Below, one piece after another: positions 26,001 through 41,000 of a DNA stretch of 64,000 nucleotides. The notes below the pieces were generated by a model. The model was not told the origin of the DNA. It searched no databases and was given only the letters and a program-made list of their open reading frames with translations. The stretch is from positions 26,379,226 through 26,443,225 of the forward strand of contig OW203722.1 of NCBI GenBank assembly GCA_934045075.1, in the 5' to 3' direction. Numbering within the stretch: the first letter of the stretch is position 1; each line of letters opens with the position of its first letter. Made by a program: the position numbers and the translations under genes. The stretch comes from Yponomeuta sedellus (lineage: Eukaryota > Arthropoda > Insecta > Lepidoptera > Yponomeutidae).

Positions 26001-29000
26001 CCTGACATGATCAATAGACACTTTTTGAACATACCTGGTAACACTGACGTGACAATTTCTAATTTAACTTATTACGAATATCACAGACACTCTGACGCAA
26101 AATTTCATATGACTACTATCCGAGAAGACCAATTATTTAGGCTTGTAAAAAATATCAAAACGTCTGCAAGAGGTATTGACAATATTTCAATTGACATGCT
26201 GACTATGACGCTACCGAACACAGTTGACATAATTTTGACCATTATTAATAAGAGCATTCTAACAAGGACTTACCCGACTGACTGGAAGATCGCTAAAGTG
26301 ACTCCTCTCCCTAAGAAGCCCCATCCTGCACAGGTCTCAGATCTAAGACCCGTGATTATTCTGCCTTGTACATCAAAGATAATAGAGAGGGTGGTATGTG
26401 ATCAGCTGTCTGAATACTTGGAGAGGGCAAGCGTGCTACCGGAGCTTCAGTCAGGGTTCCGCAAAGGGCGAGGCACTGCGACAGCATTGCTGGATGTGGT
26501 AGATAACGTACTTGCATCGCGGGATGTTGGCAAGAGCACCTTATTAGTATTGCTTGACTTTTCCAGGGCTTTCGATTGCTTAAACATCCCCCTCTTGTTG
26601 TCCAAGATGAGCTACTACGGCCTGGACAGGGCCGCGGTGGAATGGTTTGACAGCTATCTATCCGGTCGTGCACAGATTGTTAATCTACGTAAGGCGGACG
26701 GAAGCACCGTTTTCTCGGCTCCGTATCCTTTATCCAGGGGGGTTCCGCAGGGCTCAATTTTAGGGCCTTTACTTTTTATTTTGTATAGTGCCGATATAGT
26801 CTCGTCGGTGGTTCACTGTAATTATCACCTATACGCAGATGACCTCCAGTTATATATATCGTGTGCCCCAGAGGAAACTGAGATAGCAGTGGGTAAATTG
26901 AATGAGGATTTAGATAGGATAGCAGCATGGTCTCATAAGAATTGCCTGTCTTTAAATCCCAGCAAATCCAAGTATCTTATCCTTGGTTCCGAAGCTCAAA
27001 TCGGCAAATCTGCGAATCGGATAGCTCAAACTGGACCTGTATGCATCCGAGGAGTGCCGATTGAACAGGTTACTGAGGCTAGAAACTTGGGTTTGCTGAT
27101 GGATGGGCAACTTCGCTTTGAGAACCATATAGTCGATGTTGTGGGTAACTGCTTTTATCGGCTTAAGGTGCTGTACAGGATAAGGGACTACCTTGGTGAG
27201 GATATGCGGGTCAAGTTATGCGAGTCGCTTATTCTGTCTAAACTTAACTACTGCGACGTTGTCTATGGTGGCTGTTTGCTTCGCAGGTCTGAAAGATTGA
27301 TACAGCGTGTGCAGAATGCGTGTGCTCGTTTCTGCTTTCGAATTCCCCCTCGAACCCATGTCACCCCGTATTTGAACGACGCGAATCTTTTGAAGATGTC
27401 TGCACGTCGTAAACTGCACCTTGCTGGTTTGCTTTTCGGTGTAATAAAAACCGAGACTCCGGAATATTTGTTCAATAAGTTACAATGGTCACGAAACAAA
27501 TATAAACATAAAATGAGAACAGCAATACCAGCACATCGAACGGCTGCTTTCTGCGGCAGCTTCAGATTCGCGGCGTCTAAATGCTGGAATGACATTCCTC
27601 CTCCTCTCCAAGTCCTTACCAGCAAGTATACCTTTAAGGTGAAACTTAAAGGTTATTTGTTGACTTCCCAGAAGTCCTAAGTTTTCCTCTTCCAGCATGA
27701 CCTCCATTATTCCTGCGCACGAGTCAAGTCAAGATATTAAACAGTGTATTTAATTTAGTTGAAATTGCTATGTATTCATTAATATCTACTTAAGTATTTG
27801 TAGTGTGTATTATTATTGTGTATTATTTATCACTATGTATGTATATAGGTATATAATTGTGAGTGTGCTTGTATGCGTGAAAGTATGGCTGCATATGAGA
27901 GTGTGAGTGCGTGTTTGTTCCGTTTTGATGCTCCGTGAGTCACCAGATAAGGCCCTTGCTGAAAATCAGTGTTGTGGGTGCAAACCCTCAGCTTATACTG
28001 AGCATGAGGCCTTTTTTCCGCTGCATCGACATACTGTGTATCGTTGGAATTTATGTTTATTTCTTTCATCTGTAGTTCGTCTTTTCTTTTGCTTTTGTTT
28101 TACTCCTGCTCTTCTGTATTTTCCTTTTCTGTAAAATTTTGTATGTCTATGTGGCGTTAAATAAATGTTTTTCTTTCTTTCTTCTTTCTAATTTGGGGCT
28201 GTAAGTGATGCAATTTGCTTAAGTCAGATGTCGCTGCCTGTACGTAATACAGAGAATAGTGTAAAGAGGTTCGAAATTTCACTGATGCCGTGAGTCGCCC
28301 ATTGGTTCAATTGGTATAGCGCTGGCACGGATAGCCAGAGGTTGCGGGTTCGAATCCCGGCTGGGTGAAAATTTTTAGCCTCTAAATAGGTTTTTAAATT
28401 TGTTCCTTAGCACGGGTTAGTGCACTAAAAATAAAAATAGTATGCTTAGGAACTGCTTAAATCGCCCATAACGGACGCAAAGACAGATGATGATGATGAG
28501 GGGACTAAACTATTGTTGTAAAACTTGTACCATTGTCCATTACTTACACATTAGCCACTGGAATTAGTCTTCGAGACGTCCTTCAATATTTTAACTCAGC
28601 AACGTTACTGTTATGGCAAGTTGTTTTAAATTGTACAACATGTTGCCTTGACAAAAAATACCTTGTTGAACTAGTAATAAGATTCTAAGTAGCGTGTTAG
28701 CGCTTTCAAAGAACTTATTGCTATTGTCCTCATGTCCAGTAACCGTTGGGACTTGACATGGTATTCCTTTTAAGAAACAGTGATCTACATAACCTAATCT
28801 ATTACTATTGCTTACTTCTATTACATAGAAGTACTTATTTGACCTACTTGTTAGTGACTGAGAACAACAGTGAAATGGTGTTTCGAGTCCCATTAACGTC
28901 CAAATCAACCACGTAGTCAACTCTTATCACACAAACTCACGGCTTCTAGCCTGTTAGCGAAAAAAAACATTCAAGCCGTGAGATAAGGGATCTCTAAATA

Positions 29001-32000
29001 CAAATTGCATGAATTTAACTGTCAAAGCATTCTCTACCTATCAATTATCCAGCTTACTTATCTAAGAGATTAGTCTAGGTGCCGCCATATTTCATACACG
29101 ACTAGACCAGCGCAAATTATTTATACTTGGCGAAAGCAGCTCACTTATAATTTTTGTTTGAGTCTTCATTTCTATATTATTGTTTAACAGGGTGGATTTT
29201 CTATTGCATCAACTCCAAAGCGTCGTTCACACGCAAATACGTAGGTACTATGGACAGTTTGAAGATGTTAAACTCGGAAATCTACCCAGTTCAAACTTAG
29301 AGAATTACCCCGCAGGTACACGTTCAGTGTAGAGTACATAATTATTACCTTCATGATCAGAGTATTCTTAACTGTCTACGATACTATGTAGTCCATCTAT
29401 TGCCTTAGTTTTTATTATGCGGTGCACGGTCAGAACAATAAATTGTTCTGAAGGTGCACGTTGCACCATAAAAAAAAAAAACAAACATAAATAAAGTTGT
29501 ATAGAGACTTTAAAAAGGTGAGTCGGGCTTGTACCATTGCCTCGTTACATTGCTCAATGTAGCTGTATCGAAAAATGTATATATTGGACTGTAATTACTG
29601 TAGTAGTAATTACAGTATAGCAGAGTAGGCATATATTTTCAACGTTACGTTTAGGAAAGTAGGCACTTAACTATTCTTATCAGTATTTATCACACCCATA
29701 AAGGTGCTAGCGAAATGCGGTATTTTCTGTCGCCGAAAGCGAGATAACGTTCTAACTCTTATAATGCACTCCAAAGTTATCCATAATAATATCGCTCTGA
29801 GATTGCTTTTTCGTTTCGTTGTCATTTTTATCGTACTTCAAAAAGCACGTTACATCACAGATGTGCCGCTCCTATAGGCCAGTACAGTACTACACATCAT
29901 AAAAGTCCCTTCGGGAATCTACGTTCGCGCAGACTAGGAAGTGGTGTAACGAAAGTACCCGAAGCTATAAGTACATTCAACATGATCTTTAACCGATACG
30001 GTTAAGGTGCAGAATTGATTGCCGCAGTAGCGCTATCTATTTCGCTCACGCTGATATTGCCAAACTAATAGTCACCTGCTTCGATGACGTTGAATCAACC
30101 AATAGCAACAAAGGCGCGCGGCCTGCCATAAAATGAATCTATCTGATTGGTCGATCAACTTGCTGCACATCCAAAATTCGGTCATCTGCGCAGGTACATC
30201 CGCGAGACTTATTTCTTGTGTAGCACTGTAGAAGTGTGAAGTCATCGGCTAGTTTGCCGGTCGGGTAGTTCGTTCACCGTCACCAATCGCGCCTACAACG
30301 ATAAATCGAAGTTCGTCCTCTCACAATGTCAAAACGCCTAAACGGCATTGTTAGGTACATAATTTTTTTTTTTCTTTAAGTGAAGACTTATAATTGGCCG
30401 TGTGTATGTTTAATGTTACTCTTTGTTACGTGCTGTTAGTCTTCTCAATATTAAATAAATAAATTACGTCAATATATTTTTGAAGGTTATTATTTTGGTT
30501 GAATTGCTCACCAATTGGGTTTTCATAAAAAAAACAGTCTTCATATCTTTCGCTCGCTCGCTCTAATTAGTTTAATCATTTAATTGTATGTATGATTACG
30601 ATCAGCCATATCTTTGACAATCACTGGATCGACGATCTGAGGCAGATTGCTGGCAGTGGCTGGATGAGGATGGCCGATGACATAAGAAAGTGGCGTGCCT
30701 TGGGGAAGGCCTTTGTTTAGCAGTCTCATCCACAGGCTGATTGATTGATACCGTTCCGCGGACGGAAGGTTCCTGGATGGTAATGGCATTTGGTGGAAAA
30801 AGCTGCAATGGGTAGCGTTTATAAAGGTCACTTTGACAACGCGACCTATTTAAAGTTATAAATTACTAGCTGACCCAGAGAACTTCGTACCGCCCAACAG
30901 TCGATTCTTGATTTTTTTTTAGTTTTCCCTCCGTAAGAGACATCCTCGTTCAGCTGCTCTCGAGATTTGCGCTTACCAACACATACAGCGATTAATTTTT
31001 ATCTAATAGAAAAAGAATAATAGAAGGAATGTTAAATAAACGCAGCAAAATAATCCATACACAAATACAACCTGCTACAAAATAGTTTATTTTTTTTTTA
31101 TATTAATCACAAAAATAATTTGTTTTAATTCCAAAATGAATTAATCAGTTAGCTAATTAATATTTAACTGACTTGCAATATTATAATATGAATTTCACTG
31201 TAAAATAACGCTTCAATGTGTGAACGTACTTTGGAAATTGTAGAAAAAGAAGAATCTAATAGGATGTATTCCTTATTTTAATCGAAATGTACAGCCGACG
31301 GTCAACGTCGTAGGTATTACGGGTAACTTTGCAACAAAAATGTAAAGGGTGATGTGCTGTCGACCGTACTACGTGTCAAGATCTCACTGATACAGATAAT
31401 TGATCCAAGTTTAGTTCCCAACTACCAATTACGAGTTTCTCTTATAAAATAATAAAGTGCATTCTCTCAAAAATAAACTGCGTGGGACGTTTATTTTTCC
31501 TCTGTGGTTTATAGGCTACATATAAATGAAAAAAGGATTGAAGTGCAGATCATGGAACGCACCTCTACTCTCCTTTGGAATTCCTACAAGAAATCAAACG
31601 GTAAATAATTAGCCAATATAGCGACGAGATGTCGCGAAATTTCAACCAGTAACAAACAGTAGTTGCCCGACCTCGCCGATTGACCCGCCGCCGACGCCGC
31701 CGTCTGCGCCTGTGCGCAGTCGGACGAGACATCATTGACAATTTAATGCGCATTTAATGGGTGTTTCCCGAATGCTATCAATTGTATTGTATTTATTTTA
31801 TCTTTTGGATAATAATAAATGATATTCAAATGATCTCCAATTTCACGGTATGTCAAGTAGGACAAAATAATAGAAATGAATTGAATTAGAATGATATCAA
31901 ATTGATTGGAAATGTCACAGGACAGATTGCATTGTAACATACACATATATAACCTCACACCTGTATCCCAGAGGGTTAGGCAAAGACCAGGGACAGCCAC

Positions 32001-35000
32001 TTGCCACGATCTTGACAGATCACCTTCGCTTCATCAACGTTCATAAGTAGTTGCATGCACGCACGCCGGTTCCGGGTACTTTTAATGTTCCCCTTTGCTA
32101 ATACATCCCCTATTTGTTCGATGTATGTCTGCCTGGGACGTCCCTTACCAGCCCTTCCACTCACATTCGCAGTATATATTTGTTTCGTCAATCTTTCTTC
32201 CTTCATCCTCCCCACATGTCCAAACCAACGCAACATTCCTTTCTCAATTCTAGTCACTACATCCTCTTTGAGTCCACAACGTTCTCTAATCAGACTATTG
32301 CGTATCCTGCCATTCAAAGTAACACTACACATCTCGAGGACCTCATTTCTACTGCATTATTTCTACTGGATAATTTTTACTTTCTTGCTTCTTTTGCTAC
32401 ACCCAAGTCTCGCTACCATACATAAGTGTTGGGACCAGCACACCACGATGAATAGCCAATCTAGCTCTTTTGGAGATGTTTCGGCTGCCCACAATGGAGT
32501 GCAAGGCACCGTTAACGCAATTTCCCGCTTTTACTCTAATATTAATTTAGTTATATTGCATTATAACAATATAAGTAAAAAATAATAATAATAAAAAAAT
32601 AATAATAATAAATATTCATGGACATATTACACAGATCTCGTTAGCCCTGTACTAAGTACAACTAAATGACTTGTGTTATAGGTGCTAAATCGACGATAGA
32701 TTTAATACAATAAATACATAGATAACATCCAAGACCCGAGACAAACCAGAAAAGTTCGTTTCCTAGTTTGATCAATTAAATTGTAAATAAATTAATAATA
32801 ATATTACTTCATTACAGCGGCCATGTTTCATGCTTTATCGTTGAATGCTTCATCTGCTTCCTTGATAAGTTTTTTTCTAAGTACGCTGCAGAATTCCTTG
32901 CGGTTAAACAGTTTTTTTTCATCAGGTAGGTTGGTAATAAATTTGATTCCTTGAACTACCATGATTTAGAAACTTCAGCGAGTCTTTGGGCCAGTTTCTG
33001 AATTAAGAACTTCGTACTGTAAGTAAATACCTACTTAACTGTACTGCTGTCTCTTTGAATTTCTCAGCAAAGAGCGTGACAGAACGCTTACTTAGGGCTA
33101 GACATCTTAATTGAGAATTTCACTAAGTAAGCGTTCTGTCACTATTCTATTCCTATGTCTCGTCTCAACACTAAGTATTACCAACTTTAAGGAACATATA
33201 TATATTATCTCTTACATTAATGTGTGGTAGTAACTTACATATATTCTCCAGCCATTGCCTTCTTCTCTAAACTTTTCCCTGCAAGAGTCTCCCAGTATTT
33301 AAGTCCCAGTAGTGCTCTTTTATGTAGCACAACTACTGTGTTTCCTTGAGCTGCTGTGCCACAGAACATCAATATCGCACAGAGCACACAGGATTGCTAC
33401 CTAGGTACTCTGTGCGTTATTAAAATATATGGTCGCAACGGCCTGAAATTCCCTCTACCGTCCGCAGTATATTAGTATTTGCAGTGTCATGTCAGCCAAC
33501 CTACGCAGATTCTACTACCATAGGTCATTTAGAATTCGCGTAAATTGTACACTGTAGAAAGTATCCTTAGAATCTCACGAATAACCTGTTTATTTAGATA
33601 TTATTATTTAGATAGATATATCATACCAAGATATAATTTCTCCGTTTTTTACCAGTACACACCAAAATGCAGACAACCTAAATGCATATGACGTTGCCCA
33701 AACCGGAAAGTGGTAATTTAGTTTTTATTTTCCTACCTGTATTTTTTAGGGTCCCTTACCGGACGTCTGCATATATGTCTGAGCTAAAAGCGTTTTCTCT
33801 GGAACAATGTGTTGTTAATTAACCAACAACTAAATTCAAACATAAACTATTAGGGGAACCCTGTTTTAATTGTTTTTACATTTTTCACTGTATGCCATAC
33901 GGTTCTAAATAAAAATTTGTAAATACAATAACCTGCATGTGAGTCGGATTTCACGCAAAGGTCCCGAACTGTGTAAAATAAAACTATTTTTTGTTACTTA
34001 AAGAAGACCAACATGACAATGAAGTGTTATTTAAGGTTTTTCTGTTTGTAATATTCTCAAAACAAGCTCTTTCCGTACAAGTACTTATGCCTTATATTCT
34101 CATATCTTAGATAAATATATTTATTAAATAATGTATTACATACATATTTATTATGTGATGGTACACAACCCTTAGTGCGCGAGTCCTACTCGCACTTGGC
34201 CGCTTTTTTATTCGTAAGGTCGTCGCGTGATTCATTGTTTATTCTCAAATGATGAATTCATCATTGAGTTTAAATTAGCAACGCGAAGGAGTGTGCTATG
34301 CACTGGCCAATATTTCTTCGACATTACGAATGTCATCTACCTGTTTAGGTAAATTTCCTCTGTATTTCTGTAAAATAGCATTTGGTCAGTATGATGGAGT
34401 AGATACGCCTAACAAAATAATTCAACTCAAGGTTGGCATTTCATGCGGCTTAAACCGCTTTTTACAGTTTTTAAAAATAAACTTCCACGCAACAATCACA
34501 TGACCTGCTTAGCAGGTTAAACACGACTTAAACCCGTTAAAACACCGTTGTAACATACTCTGCTAACCCTCAAAATAGAATCGTTTATTTAAAAAAAGCT
34601 TAAGATTATATACACTTTTTTATTGCACTAACCCGAGGCTAAAAATTATGGCACGGATAGCCAGAGGTCGCGGGTTCGAGTCCCGGCATGGGTGGAATTT
34701 TCAGCCTCTAAATAGGTTTTTAGAAAAGCTTAAGAACTTACTAGCAGGTATATGACATCGGCGCGGTTTTGGGAGCGTGATATCTGAGGAGGAGTCGACG
34801 CTTTCGACACGAAAGAATAAGAAGAAAATAATATGAATAGAATTAGCTTAAAGTTACTTACGGTTGTTCTTCATAATATGCGAACCTGTTTCGGGAGAAC
34901 TAGGTATTACACATAAACATTGATTTTAAATGTTCAATACATTAAGAACGTTTTGGTTATACGTTTTTATTTTATATATCGTATTAATAAATAAATTCAA

Positions 35001-38000
35001 TTCAATTAAAATAATTATGTATTCTTGCTCCTTGAACGACGCAAAAACTAAAATCCTGTATCCCAATCACAGAAGATAGATACGTCAACGGAAAGACTAC
35101 TTCCGCATCCGTTGAACAAAATGAACTTGATGACGTAATCGTTAAAACGTGGTTACGCTCACCGACGCAAAATGTGGGTGCGACAGAAGCATCCGATACG
35201 CAAATAGGTTCCGAAGACCGTGAAGATCTAAAACCAGTGGAGAGAGAATATTTGTATGTAGGTTCCTCAGCCGGTTTTCACCTGCTCTGGTGGTGATAGC
35301 AATGCGCTTTGCACCAAGTCAGAACTTATTACCTAATGCTGAGAAATTAATAATACAATAGCAACTCTCAGTACATATTTATATTTCAAAAATCCATGAA
35401 AGATTAGTTTGTATGTCTCAATCTTTCAATCGACCAGCCCGTCTTCTGGACATCGGCTACCAAGGCTCTACTCGATGTTAGATGAAGACCTCATTTGGAT
35501 GTATAATATTCAGATAATCTATGCCGTGGAACCACACATCGACATTACGATTTCAAAAGAAAGTGATTTTTTCGTGAGGACAGTACCTAGTTAATATTTT
35601 TCCTCGCTGTGATGTCGAGTCGTATAGTCGTAATATCGGAACATGTGTACAATTATCGATTTTCGTTTAGCATTTACTGGCACTGAAATTATCTGTGTAA
35701 TATGTGAGAAGTGACGTGGTTCTTGGGAGTCACGTTGCTTGCGCAAGGCATTTTTGTTACATATTTCCAAGTCTGGTACGCCTCGGTGCACGCTGTATCT
35801 TCCGTCCAATTAACTGCGTGTAGTTCTGAAATAACTTTATAACAATTTAAATGCTCCTAATCTTTTTACAATTTTAAAATTAGCTCCAGTGAATTTAAAC
35901 AAACTCTTCCTCCAAAAACAACACGCAATCAAGCGACGGTGAAGGGACCCAGCGGCGGTCACGGACTCCTGGGATCCGGTCGGGATAGGGGCTGCAGAGG
36001 TACTCTAAAAAGAGGCTCTTCCGAGATACAGATCTGGGTACACAGGCGAGGGTAGACGGGCCCCTAGAGTGCATAATTAGGTACGATATGTGTCATCTAA
36101 GACAGAGAATAATCGCTGTCCCTGATAAACCTTTGTTTTATTTCTCCACAAAACTTCCGTTACCAACTATTTCGTTTAGACCCTATGAAGTTATTGTACA
36201 TTTCAAATCGTTCATTTCAAATCTATTGTTGGTTGAAAGGTATCTTACTTCAACACCGTTGAAGGTCGCTTCAATGCCTTTGTCAGCTAAGTGAAATTTC
36301 TCTACGGAAAAATGTCTGCTATTACGACTAGCGCTGTCGGGTTTCTAAGAGGGATTTTAATCCCGATGAGAAATATGGTTCGTGGCAGTGTAGAATAGAT
36401 CGGTCACGGTAGGGTAATCTTTCCAGCAGCTCTGAAAAAACTATATTGTAAAGCTAAAATCTCGGTGCTGCAATATTTACATCACCCAGTCGCCGTTCAC
36501 CTGAGGCATCTACATTTGTATTATGAATGTTCCAAATGTACATTTTATCCTATCTATTATATGGATCCACAAAAAAATATCGCTACTTATACTTAAAATT
36601 GAGTTTTGGCCATGTGATATAACGGGTGTCTGGTGCATTCTGTTTCGAAATAAGTAGGTAAATAATATTATTGTGTCTGGCAAAAAGGTGCAATGTAAAC
36701 AATGACTTCGTCATGCCGTGCTGTCAAGTATTCGTTTGCTTGTGTTCATAATTAATACCCATAATCTAAACTCCACAAAAACCACCTACACAATATTAGT
36801 CAGGGGTAAAGCTTCGATAGAACGTTTACCTCTCATGCCGGAGGTATTCTTTAAATTCCGACATAATGTATATTATTAATTTATCAAAGCCTCTGCACAA
36901 AACATAAAACAAGAAAAATAATGTAGGCCAAACTTATTAACTTATACTAATAAATTTGTTTTCTTTCCAATTGCGGATTTGTAGTTGCAATCACACTTAT
37001 TACTCTCATTCACTCACATTAACATACATACATAACCTCACGCCTGTATCCCAGAGGAGTAGGCAGAGACCAGGGACTGCCACTTGCCACGATCCTGACA
37101 GATCACCTTCGCTTCATCAACGTTTATAAGTCGTTGCATGCACGCACGCACGGTTCAGGGTACTTTTTATCTTTCCCTTTGCTAATACATCACCTATCTG
37201 GTCGATAGGTCCGCCTATCGGTGGTATGTCCGCCTGGGACGACCCTTACCAACCCTTACACTCACATTCGCAATATATATATATTTGTTTAGACAATCTT
37301 TCTTCCTTCATCCTCTCCACATGTCCAAACCAACTCAACGTTCCTTTCTCAATTCACATTAACAGTAAACGAAAATATCGTGACTGCTTGAGTGCCGAAG
37401 TGTCCGTGTATCTCAGCGAGGAAAATGCGTCCTCACCGCCAAACCACGGCGAGCAGGCGTGGTGATCAAGACTTGTTCTCCGCAGTAGTGCTATTGGAGA
37501 CGTAGAGTAGGTACTCCTTATGATGATGGTAATTTGATTCTCAAAGAGCTGACCGAATGCCCTCTCCCCCAGATGAGGACGAGGCGACGGCGTCGGGCGT
37601 CACCGAGAACGGTGTCGGCGCCGATCACATGACGCGGCTGATCTTCGTGCGCCGCCCGCAGCCCGTCAAGTACGTCAACAACCGGATCTCCACCGCCAAA
37701 TACAAGTGAGTCAATCTCAGCTCTACACTGTTTACCTCATCAGCCACCGCTGCCCACTGGGTATCGGCGAGAAGACGGTGTGACTAGGCAATAAGCGAGG
37801 CAGCCGGGAATGACGGTCAGCGGGCAGATAGGGCAGGCCGACTGTCGGATGATATGTTGAGTCTGTGTCGTGAAGGTCAAATTGGCATCAGAGGATGCGG
37901 ATGGTATGTCTGCTCACGGTCGACAGAGATGGTATTTGGGAGAAAAGTTGTATACAGTTTACCTACATTATCTTAATTCTACATCGTACAGGAATCACTA

Positions 38001-41000
38001 CGCGCTGGTGAAGATAGGGTCACTCATTCATGCTTAGTTCAGCCTCTGTGGCGGGATCCGTATATTAGCATGCATAAAATAGGTACGTCACACGTCAAGG
38101 TTCGACTAAGTGTGATATTGTGCGACAAGTGGTGGGAGGGACCTTAGTTGGTGACGTCACATTAATATATCAAGTATTAATATATAATACAATTAATAAT
38201 TTATTGTTTTGTAAATTTTACTAATAAAAGAAATTTTAATTTCATTTATAAAATTGTTTATTTGTTTGTTTATCTTTTAGGGCCGGTTTCACAATCTGCA
38301 AAAAAGGTTCGGATAAGCTATCCGCAACCAGGGCTGCCGTTTGTTCTAAATTTGACGCCATAAACAAACACACGCCATACAGGAATATTTGGTTAAATTT
38401 AGAACAAACGGCAGCCCTAGTTGCGGATAGCTTATCCGGAACTTTATTTGCAGACTGTGAAACAGGCCCTTATTCTTAAAAATAAATTTTGTAATTAAAT
38501 CATTAAAAATAGTCTTTACAGTTCGGGAAAAGCTCAGAGAAACCGCTAGTGTTTCCTGAACTATTTATAATAGGTACCTAGGTAAATACGTAGTATTATA
38601 AAATTTGTACGAACCCTCGGAGGGCGACTCCGACCCGAAGTTTGAAAGTGATAGTTAGGTACTTCAACTCCAACTTCTGGGAGAAATAGCGTTCGTTCGC
38701 GTGACTGCAGTGTATGGACCTCAGAACACATTCTATGATCTGAGGTATGGACGATGACTACATTGCTGTTCTCCGCCAAACATCCGCTGATGTAACACAC
38801 AACCAATAACGCGGCGTATCACGCACACGTAGCCATGGCAACGGCCGCTGTGTATTGCTGTATATCATCGGACGTGTTTACGCGACCTCGCGCCAGATTC
38901 CCCTTTTGTCGTCTTTATAACGCCACGGGAATGTTTTGTCAGCAACTTCGGTGTCGCGTCGTTGCTAAACTGGACACTTAATAAATGATCCGCTTAAAAT
39001 ACAAAGTGTGAAAGATTGTGTATCCACGTTATTGGGGGTCCGCGTGGTGCGGGCGGCATGATTTTAATCTAAAATCATGCTTAACGTCTTTACTCCGGGA
39101 GATAAAAATTACTCAGAATCTTCTGGAACTACGAAGATATTGAAAAAAAAACTTTTAAACGAAAAAATAACGAAACTAAAATATGACCCAGAACAGTAAG
39201 TTTCCCAGGCTCCCACTTAAGGTTGGGGGTGTAAATTAAGAAAGTTAATGATATCATATGTGCAGAACGCCAGGGCTTAAGAGGTTAAACATTCACAAGT
39301 GAAAAAAAGCCCGCTCTCGTGACATGCCCGTCGTCGGCCGCCCGCGACGGGGCTTTTTGTGCTAGCATTGTTATCTTTAAAGTATAGGTAAGGTATTAAA
39401 CAGCCATGGCTAATTAAAAAAATAAAGGTATTTTAGTAGCATCGTCGCGCTTGCAAGTCGCCAGTCCCTTGTAATATGGATACCTAAAAATACCCATACA
39501 TTATTTGGACATGTCCCTACTTCACTATGTTCTGTCTGGTAGGCTTGATTCCCTTGATCTGGTTTCAGCGTTGAACTTCTTTGTTCCTAGTCGTAGAACA
39601 CGTCACATAAGTAACAGGTTGTTTCACCTATTCCATTTCAGCACTAAGCCCAAAAATCTACATTGTTGCGCCTAGCAGGTGTATTCTAAAGGTAATTTAG
39701 CTCATCAGATCCGTTCTGCAGGTCCAAAGCATCCTTCAAATCGTACATGAAAAGGATGAGTGGCGTTTCCGTTGACATCACATGCTCTCGTCCTCACCTT
39801 TCCACATCTAAACCGATCAATACAATACACGTACCTATGTACATGTAATAAAAAAATATTCCATTGAAGCGCTCGTGGCCTAGTCGAACCGAGTGATTGG
39901 AATCAATCATTCGAGTCAAGTAACAACAGGCGCGGTCAGGTCCAGGATGGGTGACCGTCCCCTGAATACCGCTAGGGGCATTTTTCCGAGAGCTTCCGTA
40001 CTCGCAAGGCACGTTAAGCCGTTGGTGCCGGCTGTCATGTAATGGCAGTCGTAAAGCCATGTCAGAGGCCTTATAAGCGACTCTATAACTTCTGACAGTC
40101 ACGCTCGCCACTTACAATCCACCAACCCGGCCTTGGCCTCCGTGGTCCACCACGGATTGCCTAACCGGCTTGACAAATTCTGACAGTAAGACCCGCCACT
40201 GTCTTACAAACATCCACCAACCCGGACTTGGCCCCCGTAGTGGAGTATGGCCTAACCTTCCTGCGATGCAGGAAGAGACCCGTGCCCCGCAGTGGGGACA
40301 TACAAGGGTTGATATCGATTCCATTGATCTTGTCATATCTATAAACAATTTAACATATCGTCGTTCATATTGCAAAACGTTCTATGTCAAGAAACACTAT
40401 TTTCGCTTTTTCATCTAAATTTGTATTTTTTTAATTTTTCATACATGGTGAAAAAACGTACACATTTTTTTGTTGACATAGAACGTTTTGCAATATGAAC
40501 GATGATATGCGATTTTTAGTATAAGTATATAATTATTTATCTTTTATATTGTTTTAATGCACTAACTAGGTTTTTAAAATTGTACTTAATACGGGCTAAG
40601 GACAATTTTAAAAACCTATTTATAGGCTAAAAATTCCACCCATGCCTGGACTCGAACCCCGCTTTTGTCTAAATGCAATGCAATTTGCATTTTAGTATCA
40701 CTATATTGAATTAAGCTGGCTGTTGATACCCCTAAGATATAAAAATAAACAAATACCCTGAAAATACTTGTATTGTTACGCGGGTTCTAATAGAAACATT
40801 TTCTATATAGGTTGTATACGTTCCACTGCTGAGCTTGGACTTAATTACCACGCGTGACCATCGCATCACAAATAAAACTATAAGAAAAAACCAAAATGAA
40901 AAAACACTAAGGAACATGATTTATACAGCGACTAGCTATGCTAGGTGATTTATACAACATCTACCTTATATTATAAATAGCTCCCAACTAAATGTTTACG

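Noticed and set aside
26356..26673. Minus-strand frames inside 25248-27680
   Set aside because: Antisense shadows of the LINE reverse-transcriptase frame.
28296..28367. tRNA gene
   Set aside because: Folds as a cloverleaf, but the loop lacks T33 and the sequence recurs in many SINE copies with the same flanks; it is a SINE head. The same applies to heads at 213, 15747, 17180 and 62920.
30326..30354. Short ATG exon MSKRLNGIV with a GTACAT donor as another ATP8A start
   Set aside because: Phase would fit exon 3, but it is only nine codons, the donor is weak and there is a one-in-three chance of phase match.
39305..39360. GC hairpin with flanking A and T runs resembling a bacterial terminator
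   Set aside because: The context is eukaryotic intron sequence; the A/T runs and cgcgacggggc stem can arise by chance and have no meaning as a rho-independent terminator here.
39910..39980. 5S rRNA gene fragment
   Set aside because: Only the promoter half resembles 5S, and it is always followed by the same SINE tail, so it is a repeat and not an rRNA gene.
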